Assembly (NCBI GenBank): GCA_009767595.1
Contig: VSDK01018474.1
Span: 657,676 to 721,675, forward strand
Direction of reading: 5' to 3'
Length of the DNA: 64,000 bases
Source: Symbiodinium kawagutii
Taxonomy: Eukaryota; Sar; Dinophyceae; Suessiales; Symbiodiniaceae
The notes below the pieces were generated by a model. The model made no database searches and was not told the DNA's origin. It saw only the letters and a program-made list of their open reading frames with translations. Positions 54,421 through 64,000 of this stretch are shown here, piece after piece. The position numbers and the translations under genes are program-made. How positions within the stretch are numbered: position 1 is the first letter of the stretch; each line of letters begins with the position of its first letter.

Positions 54421-55719
54421 TATGGACAGATCAGAATCATTCAGAATCCAAAGAACGCAATGCTTGGATATCTTAGCTTGGTTGGAATGTGACTCACTGG
54501 TTGAAACATATTTTTTGTGCGGAATGCGTTTTCAAATGCACATGACGAGCCGAGGCTGATTTTGGAAGGATATGATATGATGCATAAAATTGTTTCGGGA
54601 CTCGTACTGGCTTGATATTATAGATATTCAATGGATGGGCAGCAACCGAGATACTTTTGGGTGCGACACTCCCGACCTTATCATGTTTCACAGTACACGT
54701 TCGGGTCAGATAAACTGCAAAGCAGCTACATTTCCCGCAACTCCATGCTTACTCGCAGGCGGGAGTGCTAGGTCAAAGTGCTAGGAGGTTCTACTGGCTC
54801 ATTGCTCCTCCGGGCATCCCCTTAATCGTCCACTGTTTCGATGTCCCATTGATCTGCTATTGATTCTGTTTCGCTGTCAAGCAGCAAGAAGGGCGACCTG
54901 AACACGTCATGAGCATTCACAGCAGGCTGAAGTTTGTTGTGGATGGCTATCCAGGTTTGTTGACCATGGTTGACACGGGGCACATGTTCTATCGCTTGGT
55001 TACACGCAAGTATGTTGACTGATCTCTAACCAACCAAGATTAGGATGAACACCCACTTGGTGTAGATAGATTTCCATATAAGGAGGCCTCTCAACCATCA
55101 ACTGTCCAGGAAAGTCTATGATTTCATATTGATTTGGCTCGGCAACACGCCATTTCAAGAAAGATCCATTTGATGACAGGGAGTCGATCCGCCATGATCC
55201 ACCCAGCCCCACCAGGACTTCCTTCCACCTGACTGTACCTTGAGATGTCCCCCACCCGCACCAGAGGAACTCGGAAGAGATGGGAGATGCGAGAGGGTGT
55301 GCCCGTGATTAGATGGATGAACTTAAACACACTTGGTATGTAGGCATGTGTAGTCATGGCAACGTACAGATGTAAACTTTGGATACGCGCATTACCGTGC
55401 ATTGTGAATATACGAGTCATACTCAAATTAGCTTTCCGGAGAATTCGGAGATCCAAACATCAGCTACATTTTTTGGTGAGCTCTAACAACATAAAGTCGT
55501 TAAACATGTGTTTGTTTTGCTGGAACTTTGCCGACTAGTCCATGGCATTTAGCAAGAAAGGACCCACAAATATGTTGAGAAGTAATTAATTAAGCCATAT
55601 TGTAGCTGCCAAATTTCTAAAGTCATATCTTGGAAACCTTTTTCTCCTGAACTTACTGGGGCTTTTGAAATTTATGATATAGCCTGCGTACATGTACTTC
55701 TTTGATCTTCTTCGTCCAA
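54421..55719. other. no firmly supported gene
   Basis: A 37-codon frame from ATG at 54909 (FVVDGYPGLLTMVDTGHM) ends at 55022. It may be a small exon but lacks splice support. Confidence 0.3.
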
Positions 55720-56167
55720 ATGTGGGCTGCTTTCCGGCAAAAAGGTGCGCTCCCATTCCAACAAGCTTTGAGGGACGAGTTCTGGGGAAGCTTGCCGGCT
55801 TGGCCCATGCCAGGAACCGTGGTAGAACCCGATGTTCCGTATCAACATGCTACTGCTATTCCAGATGGTACATATAACTAGAATATATATATATGATATA
55901 TGTTTATTTACATATATATATATACAATGTTTGAGTATTTCAGTACATGTTACTTTTTATGAATAATGATGAATATACCCTTGTTATCATGCCACATCAT
56001 ACCACCATAGCTTGCGCATCGTGATTTCACCGACTCTTCACAGCCAGGATCTGCCGGATGGTTACAACTACACAGATGGGATCTACGTTTGTTTGGATGG
56101 ATGGTTTGGTTCAGCCAGTGCGGAGTGCGTGGTCGGCGAGGAGAGGGGTCTCCCGCGCGAACAGTAG
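55720..56167 (+). CDS. two exons of a Cys-rich sushi-like secreted protein (partial)
   Basis: Exon a (55720-55863, open upstream to 55678) starts MWAAFRQKGALPFQQALRDE and continues GTVVEPDVPYQHATAIP. A GA donor (CCA|GATGGT) joins in phase 0 to exon b (56048-56164) after CACAGCCAG. Exon b reads DLPDGYNYTDGIYVCLDGWF and GSASAECVVGEERG, then TAG at 56165. The pattern C-L-D-G-W-F-G-x-A-x-x-x-C matches the sushi-like exon at 45504. Known: such modules fill large extracellular proteins in dinoflagellates. The gene must continue in both directions; no signal peptide was found. Confidence 0.4.
55880..55925. repeat. TA-rich tract
   Basis: ATATAT runs inside the intron between the two sushi-like exons. 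Confidence 0.8.
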
Positions 56168-58333
56168 GCCTTGTTGGCGCTTTGTTGTCCGGTGGTAGCC
56201 ATCTGGGTATCTGCGAACAGTTCCAAGATTTTGTTGTGTATGAAAGATGATACACCTGTATGATGAAAGATTATAGTTATTATAGACCTTTGCATTCATT
56301 GTCTTGGCCAAGACAAATGACCATTCTCAAAGATGAACGATCAAAACCATGACTTTATGTTTGACTCGGTTGGACAACAACATTTAACAATAGATAAGGA
56401 AAGACAAGGTTGGAAAATGGGGATGGATGGATGGACAGAGAGGGAAACACTAGATGCTTAGATACACCAGCGGCGTGATAGATGCACCGATAGGTCAATA
56501 GATTGACAGAATCGGTAGAGGGGCTACTCTGGATAGGTTGGACAGCTTGCGTGGATGGGTTGGATGAAATAGATGTGGATTGGAAAAGACAGACCGGATA
56601 AATGGCACATATGGATGGATTGCATTGATGGATTAATTGGTTTCACTTTAGATAAGATTGGACATGATTAGACACTATGAGATAAGAGAGATCAGCACAT
56701 GAATCAAAGGCTAGTATGCATAACCAGATACATGTCCGATGGAGAAATGTTAAGGTACGATCAGATGCAACAGGAAGCATCTAGAGCGTGATAGATTGGT
56801 TGATTGATCCAACAAGCAACAAAGAATCATCAATGCACAAATTTCCACACATATGCCGGCAGAGAGAGAGAGAGGTAGAGAGAAAACGAAAAGAAGACAT
56901 AGAGAAAATTGAGTTGGAAAAAAAAGATCTCCTGGCTCGGATCTCAGAAAATCGTCGGAACGTATGGTGTTTTCTTCAACCTATATTGGCAGATGCTTCA
57001 TAGCCCCGAGATCACCTTTGCGTGGTGATTTGCATGTCTTGTGGAAGTTCTCAATGTGGAATCCTCACCACAGACTTCTGCTCAGCACATGGGGGTTATG
57101 AACGGTACCTCCGGGGAGCTCAAGAAGTTCACGCCCTTCTGGGGGACCCTCCGTTGCGGTCTCCAGGAGTGCACCTTTGGTGTCTCCCTCACTGGCTGTG
57201 GGCAGAGCTCGCCATGTGTTGGCTTGTGGGGATGCCCAGCCGCGCTGATCTCAGCTGGTTGGTGCTGGTTTAGACTCATCAAGACCTGGTTTATGAATGT
57301 TTATTATGAAAATGTTTAGTAGTGTTTAGAATTAATCGGTAGAGTTTTTGTCTTGTTGATAGTGTTCTGTAATCATCAGCATCGATTAATTGTTAGGATG
57401 GCAACAAGATGATGTAGGATTGTGAAATGGTTTTGTTGATAGTGTTCTTTAATCATCAGCAATACGTTTTGTTCCTTTAGTGATCGAGAAACCGAAGTGC
57501 TACTTTTGCTGGTTTACGACCTGGTAGCTCACCACCATAGTGTGCCTGACTGGGACACACCGCCCTGTTGTCAACTTTGTTGGGACAAGAGCTGTGCACA
57601 GCAGTGCTGCATGGTTAATAGCATTCGATAGCAATATGCCGATGATTCACAACGCTTGAAAGGTCAACAAATGCTAGGTAGGGTCAACATTGTTGTATAT
57701 AGCTGTTTAGTATCCGTCTCAACCTGCAGATTTGTGAAAGGAAGAGATGTTTGCAGATCTTTGCACCTCCTTGATGTCACTCCTTGTTTGGATCTCTCCC
57801 CAGTGGGGTATTCTGAGCTAGGCTGCAGGTTAAAAGCTTAAACCTTTGGGTTGTCCACCCACAGAAAAGCTTAGGGAGTTGCGATTTTGCTGTCACTTGT
57901 TGCGATGTTCACCTGCCGAATTCGCCGGTGATTTCCCATCACTTCCAAATTATTCTTATCATACTTCGGCGGGTTGGACAAACTCATCTTGGTGGGAGAA
58001 CCCCTGAGGTTCTTTGCGAACTGGGATGGCGAAGGGACTGGGGCCCTTGATGCCTTTATCACATTTTGGCACTGTTCTCGGTGCTACGTCCAATGTTCAT
58101 AGTTGATTTGTCACGGGTACTCATGTTTGCAATAGTGCCCCTTTCAAGGGACGGCGGTGATGGGTAAACCGAATTCATCCCGCTCTGCTAGGCAATGGTG
58201 TTCCCACAATCCGCATCATCCTCGAGCTACCCAGGTGCTTCTTTCCTATCAAAGAGAATAGTCTGTGCCTGTTTCTCCAGAGGGAATATATCGACCTCAA
58301 CCAATCCCTGCTCAGCCAAGTATCACAACCACA
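56168..58333. other. no firmly supported gene
   Basis: Words of GATGGATGG and GATAGATTG types occur at 56420-56800. A frame at 57041-57319 has several Cys (LRCGLQECTFGVSLTGCG) and could be another exon of the sushi-like gene, but a second plus frame overlaps it. Confidence 0.3.
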
Positions 58334-58434
58334 ATGGTGGTTTCTCAAAATAGGGTCCCTCCGTTCATCTAATCTTGAGCCTTTACAGCAGTAACCCATC
58401 CATTTTGGGGGTTCTCTATTTTGAGAACCCCCCA
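58334..58434. mobile_element. MITE family 1, copy 10
   Basis: The left end is TGGTGGTTTCTCAAAATAGG and the right end TCTATTTTGAGAACCCCCCA. The core is degraded. Confidence 0.75.
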
Positions 58435-58452
58435 ATTTGCAAAGGTGTTCCA

Positions 58453-58596
58453 ATGAAAACATCTGACACCGTGACTCGTGACCAACGGTTTCCCAGGAAT
58501 GAAAGCTCCGCAAGTGGCACGTGCTTCTATGATGTTAGTCCGCAGGCGCTGACCGCCGCAATGTTTTCTTTGGAAAGGTTCGAGACTCTACCATGA
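58453..58596 (+). CDS. small ORF after a MITE (hypothetical)
   Basis: 47 codons from ATG: MKTSDTVTRDQRFPRNESS, then CFYDVSPQALTAAMFSLER and TGA. Protein-like composition but no known domain. It is the third case in this window of an open frame starting directly after a MITE. Confidence 0.25.
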   Translation: MKTSDTVTRDQRFPRNESSASGTCFYDVSPQALTAAMFSLERFETLP

Positions 58597-60787
58597 GGCA
58601 TCATTATCCACACTAATGCTGGATCATGTTGGATTAATATTAACAAACCAGCCATATTCTGGGATAGATCAGCAAGGGCAAACAGGGGGTGGTTTACAAA
58701 CATGGATCTACCATTGATATCATGTTTGAACAGGAAACAACAGCGATGCATATAAGCAAGAGATGGTGCTTATCAATGTTTATCAATATGATGGATCTCA
58801 CACCCTTTCACGAACCAGACTTCGGGAACAACTTCCTGAATCAAAGTCGATAGTCCGTTGAACTCAGTATAAAGTTCTCGATAGTCTTTCCCAATCTGCT
58901 CGTGCAAACTTCTTACACGTCAGGTTTGGCTTAAAAGAATCAAGCTGAAATCTGGTTGTTACATAGTGGTGGGCTTGAGATTGTTCGCAGGGAGATCTAG
59001 AAGGGATGTGACAGCGATGGTTGGGTAAGAACTATATTGCAGGATTGGGGAAGCTTTGTTGGGTAAGATGGTGGTGACAATTCCGGGAGCCATTCCAAGC
59101 CTTTCAGAGGAGTGCACTTTTCCACGTAGGCACTTGCAGTGTTCTCCGGTAACTTAGTCTATGCCCTTCTGCTTGGGACAAGCAGATTCATAGATTCCAT
59201 GGACCGATTCAGCCTAGCCTATGTCCACAATGTTTGTTTTGTAGTCTCGACCCATGAACATTCATGAACGCCCGAATGTATTCCGTAGATTAAGATGTAT
59301 CCGGTGTAAATTTATGTGCATTTGTACAATATCATTTAACATCACATGTGTAGACATAACTGTTAGATACTGTTAGATACATAGATGAATTGCATCAGTC
59401 ACAGGCCAAGGTCGCTCCACGGATGACATGGCTCAGTGCCGTTAATCATGCTCAATAATGGCGGCTAGTGGTCAATCTATGTTAATGATTGCATCGCAAT
59501 GTTCAATACTTACAAAAGGCAGATACAGCGAGTATTGCAGGAATGAAATGAAATGAAATGAAACTAGTGGTACATCAATTGAGAATTCTTGCTTGCAATT
59601 CTACAGCATTCCCAGCTCCTCACACTTTCACTCTGCAGGCGTGCAGTATAGAGGACTTGGGGTGCACCAGTTGGGTGGAGTGAGCCAATAACACAGATTA
59701 AATTAGATACACATGCAGATCACGAAACAAAGGGTCAGTTTCGTTAGCTGTTCTTTGTCAACAATCCACTTGTCAATAAATTTCACGATATTTGTGATCG
59801 ATGCTGAACTACAGCAGAATGTGCTAACTGAGAAGATACCGTGTTTACTGGCCATGCACTCTGACTATACATGTTCAATGATTTTTGTAGGAGATTGAGA
59901 GCAACGAAATCGAAATGTCACACCGGTTGTGCGAGGTGTAGGGATGTGTAGGGATGTGTAGGGTGTGATGAAGCTGTCAATTTCTGGTGCAACTTCAGGC
60001 TACATTTGAAGCTGTCATTGTAGCCAGTGCCAGCCACCAGCTTCAGCTTCCAAGTCGGCAACTTTCCATTGGGAAGTAGCGCGCTCGCCGAGACACCAGG
60101 ACCCCACCTTTCCACAAGCCAATTTCGGTCGCGGTCCCGGTGGGAGTTGTACAGTCTGGAAACCCAGCTGCCGTAGCCGCGTTACCGTTGACTCATTGGC
60201 TCCCGCCCAGATAGAAACACAAAACCAAAAAAAATAAGCTTTGAAAGTTCACGTTTCATAGCACCAAGCATGTGCGGTGATGCGCTGGTATTTGCGAACA
60301 ACTTTAGACTATGTCCATTATGTCCATGCTTTATCTGGACCACGAGCCCGGAAATCATGAAGGGACACCAATTTTTGCACCAAAATGTGCACCAGTTTGG
60401 TTTGGATGTTTTCCAGCAAATACAACAAAAAGTCGTCAGCTCAGGACCCCAACTTGGTGCCGGAGAGATTTGAGCCAAAGTCAAGTGTCCATCGTTGGTT
60501 TTAAACGATTTTCGTCATTGGTAATTAATTGATATACATTCCCACTGCTTACTGTACTATTTGTTGGTTATTGTCCAAGAAATACTCAAAAACTTGTATA
60601 TCCCAAAATGCCCCAATATCCCTTTTTGTGCCATTTGTCCTAGGTATGTAAGGTCTACCACTAATCATTTGCACGGATCTGTTATGTATACCAAAGATGG
60701 CATACACAGCTGACCAAAATAAAAAGGGTGGTTGGTTGCGGATCCTGGTTCGCCATAGATAATTCAGACACAGCAATTCACCATTTC
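58597..60787. other. no supported gene
   Basis: A short GAAAT repeat is at 59542-59566. A plus frame at 60270-60473 is overlapped by a minus frame. Confidence 0.35.
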
Positions 60788-60899
60788 AGTATCCTACGCT
60801 GCAACTACCACTAGGTAACCAACCCCCGTTACAACTAGTTGGTAGGAACCAGCTGGTTACCTACTATATCTACTACAGCGGTATCTGGAAGCTTAGGGT
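60788..60899. mobile_element. MITE family 2, copy 3
   Basis: TCCTACGCTGCAACTACCAC, then AACTAGTTGGTAGGAACCAG and GTATCTGGAAGCTTAGGG. More diverged than the other two copies. Confidence 0.6.
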
Positions 60900-61458
60900 T
60901 AGTTGCTGCTGGTTGGCACCAATAGCCGGTCCCTTGGCTACGACTCGCTAAGGTCAGCTGTCGTCCGCCGTGTTCGCCCCAGGACGGGGGAGACGGGGAT
61001 CAGTGATGAGCGCGGGATGACCATTGGTGCTTATGGTGGGTTGATGGGAATTCAGAGTGGTTACTGATGATGCCTGTTTATGATTATGGTCAAGAATAGA
61101 CGCTGGATGTTTCATGGAGATTCTTGAAGGTCAATGCTGGTCAAAATTGCCGATATTGTCTCACTGAAGTATTTCGTTTTTTTCATTGACTCCGCCCAAG
61201 TGTTGAGAATAGCAGATAGAAACAGATAAAACATATAATTGCGACCTTTAAAGCGGACTTTTGCTTCGTGCCGGTGCAGCACAATTCTGATTAACATCAA
61301 GTTTTTCTGCAGAGAAGCGGAGTGCTGTGTGAAGCTACTCTACGGACACAAGAGGAAGACTTATATCATCATATCGTCTTATATCCCTTACCATGGGACC
61401 TTTCTTTTGTGTGGGAATCTTGAGTGATGGCATGAAATTGATATTATGATATTGACAG
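60900..61458. other. no supported gene
   Basis: Frames at 61239-61427 (plus) and 61112-61300 (minus) overlap; none is supported. Confidence 0.3.
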
Positions 61459-61569
61459 GTTCCAATCATTGACCCCAGAAGCTCTGATGAAATGTACCGT
61501 CGTTTTGCTGGGCAAGCTGTTGAGCACGGTCGGCTGAAGTTGGATATATTCTCAAACACCGACACTTGA
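61459..61569 (+). CDS. exon candidate, faintly Sec23/Sec24-like
   Basis: After TTGACAG the frame reads VPIIDPRSSDEMYRRFAGQA and VEHGRLKLDIFSNTDT to TGA at 61567. The pattern (Tyr-x-x-x-Ala, a short loop, then a hydrophobic D-I-F strand) resembles the trunk region of COPII coat proteins, where a helix precedes VDLF. The resemblance is short and is inference. A possible further exon lies at about 61684 (DQSPYGSQYWK). Confidence 0.3.
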   Translation, partial: VPIIDPRSSDEMYRRFAGQAVEHGRLKLDIFSNTDT

Positions 61570-61907
61570 GTCACCATCACAAGCAAAAAGGTTATCACAT
61601 TAACCAGAGGTGGTACCTATTAATGTTGGGGTCGTTTTGCACAATTATCTCCTGATCCCTACCTCTTTGTTGATCTCGAACAGGACCAAAGCCCTTATGG
61701 CTCGCAATATTGGAAGGTCACAACTACCAATCCTGCTGAATTTGCAAATCCCGGATTAACAAACCCCTGACTGATTGGTACTCGTATCCGCCAAGAACCT
61801 TGGTTTCACGTGAAAATGTAACCCCCCCAAACAGTCAACCTATGGTTATAAGCGTTATTCACACTTTCTAACCCTGATGAACCCCTATTACTCCATTTTT
61901 TCTTACA

Positions 61908-62105
61908 ATGGCTGTAACCCTTAGAAACCTGTATGAGCCAATTCAACCTATGTTTTTTGCTTCATCCGGGTTCAACATTGCCTTCGTCGCTGGAGGAGGG
62001 GCAGCCCTTCTACGAGACTTTGATTTGCCCAGCCTCGAATCTGAACGCCCAATTGCCCCTTCAGGTGCTCGGGTCCCTGGTGAATTTCATGCCAAGAAAC
62101 ATTGA
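61908..62105 (+). CDS. small ORF (hypothetical)
   Basis: 65 codons from ATG in ACAATGGCTG. MAVTLRNLYEPIQPMFFASS, then GFNIAFVAGGGAALLRDFDL and a Pro/Ser-rich tail, ending at TGA. The Gly/Ala-rich hydrophobic middle could be a membrane segment. It ends just before a MITE at 62110. Not recognised. Confidence 0.3.
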   Translation: MAVTLRNLYEPIQPMFFASSGFNIAFVAGGGAALLRDFDLPSLESERPIAPSGARVPGEFHAKKH

Positions 62106-62109
62106 ATGA

Positions 62110-62218
62110 AATGGTGGTTTCGACCTAGCCGTAGTGGACCCCAAAAAATTGATGGTTTATTCCTATAATTGCTATATATGGGATGATTTGGGTTTACCCT
62201 ATTTTGAGAAACCACCAA
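62110..62218. mobile_element. MITE family 1, copy 11
   Basis: TGGTGGTTTCGACCTAGCCG at the left, CTATTTTGAGAAACCACCAA at the right, and the core TTGATGGTTTATTCCTATAA. Confidence 0.8.
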
Positions 62219-62519
62219 CTAGAACATAAGAAGACAACATCAGCAGCAAGATTTGAACGAATCAACTGGATAGCAATACCGCTGTAGCTCACCCAATCTG
62301 AGCCAGTAATGGTGAGCATTCAAATAAACCGGTAAAAGAAACATTTGCATCCGTAATCTTCATTTGGGCCTCGAGGTTTTGACTCATACCTCATCACCAC
62401 TGATTATTGAAGCTTGGTATGTGAATGATCCGGGAGGATACTGTCAGCAAAACTCGCGATCGCAGCAATGACATTCAACAGGCTCAAGATGCTCTATCTG
62501 TTGAAGGCAATATGAGTAG

Positions 62520-62815
62520 GCTATATCTCATACACATATAAGTGGAGGAGTTTTATGCGAATGTACATACATGTATCATTTATATTTAGATAATCATATA
62601 CATAATTCACATAATCATCTATCATAATTATGATTTTTTGATATTTATAAATATATATATATATATATTTAAATATTGATATATATATATATATTTATTT
62701 ATTTAAATATTGATATATATTTATATATATATATATATTTTTATTTATGTATATATATATATTTATTGATGTATATAGATATATTTATTGATGTATATAG
62801 ATATATATTATATAG
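62520..62815. repeat. long TA-rich simple repeat
   Basis: TA tracts alternate with TATTTATTTA and TGATGTATATAGA units. The frame at 62676-62987 is only this repeat read through. Confidence 0.9.
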
Positions 62816-62991
62816 ATACCTGTTCTTGATGAATCAACTAATTAACCAATCCACCTGCCTCGGAACTGGATGCGCCAGGGAACGCTACCGAAGTGTTCCT
62901 TCGATTGCGACCCCTTGGATCGGCAGGGTGGATACTCGAAGGCCCGGTCACCGGTCGGTCACCGGGGTCGCCGGTATGGCGGTGTGAGTCA
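62816..62991. other. GC-richer segment before a MITE
   Basis: An open plus frame (LDAPGNATEVFLRLRPLGS) runs into the MITE. It contains GGTCACCGGTCGGTCACCGG, a short direct repeat. Possible exon, unsupported. Confidence 0.3.
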
Positions 62992-63165
62992 ATATGGTGG
63001 TTTCTTAAATGGGGACCCCAAAAAATGGTTGGTTTATTGTTGTTGTTGTTTTATTACTAATAATGACTACTAACAACAACAAAACAACAGGTTGGTTTAT
63101 TACTAATAATGACTACTATTGGATGATTTAGGGGTACCCCTATGGCTTGAGAAACACCCATATCA
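62992..63165. mobile_element. MITE family 1, copy 12, with internal duplication
   Basis: The ends are ATGGTGGTTTCTTAAATGGG and CTATGGCTTGAGAAACACCC. The core TTATTACTAATAATGACTAC occurs twice (about 63050 and 63098). TGTTGTTGTTGTTTT and its near-complement AACAACAACAAAAC lie between and before the copies, which makes the element about 60 bp longer than its relatives. Confidence 0.85.
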
Positions 63166-63350
63166 ACTGCTTGGTGGTCTTAGGTCGTGCAGGTGCGGCT
63201 GCTGAAAATTCGATCGTTTTTTTTTTCCAACTGGTTGGTGGTCTTATGTTTTTTATTTTCCCCAGTAGTCATTAACAAATGGTTGGTTGACTCATATTGT
63301 TCAAAGGGGTTGAAACCACCAACCAGTTAAGCAAACTGGTAAAAAATCAC
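63166..63350. mobile_element. MITE family 4, copy 2, with a local direct repeat
   Basis: AACTGGTTGGTGG at 63229 and CCACCAACCAGTT at about 63316 form an inverted pair around sequence shared with 39613-39700. CAACTGNTTGGTGGTCTTA occurs twice in direct orientation (63166 and 63228). Confidence 0.5.
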
Positions 63351-63936
63351 CACTAGTAAATTAGGTGAACACTAGTTTGGTAAATTTGGGGGATGTGAAC
63401 AGAAGGGTCCAAGGTTTTGGCCCATAGCCATTTCACACTTGATCTTGTGACGTGTGGGTTGGAAGACTTTCTTCATGGCAACGGGTCTGGAACTATCAGT
63501 TTTACTGTTTGGTTGAACATTTCCTGGAACTCTCATGATGAGAATGCTTATCATTGTTGACTGACCATACAATTTGGTACCGGAAAAGGGAATATCTGTC
63601 GTGGATCAATTGTTGCAAAGGGCCTTGAAAGCGTTTCTGTAGGTTGCATTGCCGTGCATGTTCAGAAGACACAATCTAGGTGCTGAAATGTTTTGAATTA
63701 TTCAGATGCTTGATGGATTTTGTGAATAGGACTGCAGTGTGAGCCACATGTATATTATTGTACTTTGGCTCAAGACATACTCGTTGCTGAGAACGCGCAA
63801 AATGGTCCTCGCGGTCGCTTCGTTGTGATTCACAGTTGGAATCTTCCTGGTGATTGTAATCCACGATTCGAGGTTCTGCTTCGCAGGCACCTTTCGAATA
63901 ACAGGTTATCAGCCGTAACGGCTCACATCGATCGCC
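63351..63936. other. no supported gene
   Basis: Minus frames at 63372-63572 and 63676-63890 have no recognised domains. Confidence 0.3.
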
Positions 63937-64000
63937 ATGGCAGAGTCAGGAGGAGAGCTATCTGGAATATCACTGCAAAGCGACAGAGTCGTTGCAGTAG
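63937..64000 (+). CDS. possible gene start cut by the window end
   Basis: An ATG in a strong context (CGCCATGGC) opens MAESGGELSGISLQSDRVVA to the last base. Another plus frame through the same bases is also open (basic, ending RQSRC), so the frame is not settled. Confidence 0.25.
   Translation, partial: MAESGGELSGISLQSDRVVAV

Noticed and set aside
54909..55022. VDTGHM as a retroviral-type aspartic protease motif
   Set aside because: A three-residue match in a 37-codon frame with no second motif is not enough.
62676..62987. Tyr/Ile-rich 103-codon plus frame
   Set aside because: It is mostly a TA-rich simple repeat read through into a short unrelated frame.

Overview
This 64-kb window looks like nuclear DNA of a dinoflagellate, probably from the Symbiodiniaceae/Suessiales side. 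No long uninterrupted host genes are present. Coding sequence comes as short exons whose reading phases match when joined. Many inferred introns start with GC or GA instead of GT and end AG|G, a splice habit known from dinoflagellates. The strongest coding blocks read like multicopy protein families I recall from dinoflagellate genomes. All identifications are from reading alone; no search was run.

Layout. 1-5.6 kb: an in-frame 57-bp tandem repeat, simple repeats and three copies of a short inverted-repeat element (MITE). 5.86-17.16 kb: one large plus-strand gene of about 28 exons. It has an acidic N-terminal part, a Lys/Glu-rich exon, a module resembling a divergent cytosine-C5 methyltransferase, and coiled-coil and basic C-terminal exons. 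Three places need a frame change, so this copy may be decaying. 17.89-18.88 kb: a small three-block gene with a GIY-YIG-like domain. 19.03-21.02 kb: a gene with a DDE-transposase-like (Plavaka/Tnp2-like) core. All three lie on one strand and may form one mobile unit.

21-46 kb: mostly non-coding DNA with MITEs, a foldback element, simple repeats, a 1.8-kb GAT-type satellite (34.76-36.58 kb) and scattered exon-like frames. 47.0-51.5 kb: a non-LTR retrotransposon with a zinc-finger ORF1 and a 1,139-codon ORF2 (endonuclease-like, reverse transcriptase, Cys/His knuckle), followed by two 3' stem-loops. 51.5-64 kb: more MITEs plus small exon candidates, including fragments of a Cys-rich, sushi-like secreted protein at 45.5 and 55.7-56.2 kb.

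How it fits together: the window is dominated by mobile or formerly mobile DNA. The LINE supplies its own endonuclease and reverse transcriptase. The 5.9-21 kb block carries methyltransferase-like, nuclease-like and transposase-like proteins side by side. At least four short inverted-repeat families have no coding capacity and must have been moved by proteins encoded elsewhere. No rRNA, tRNA, CRISPR or bacterial-type operon was seen.
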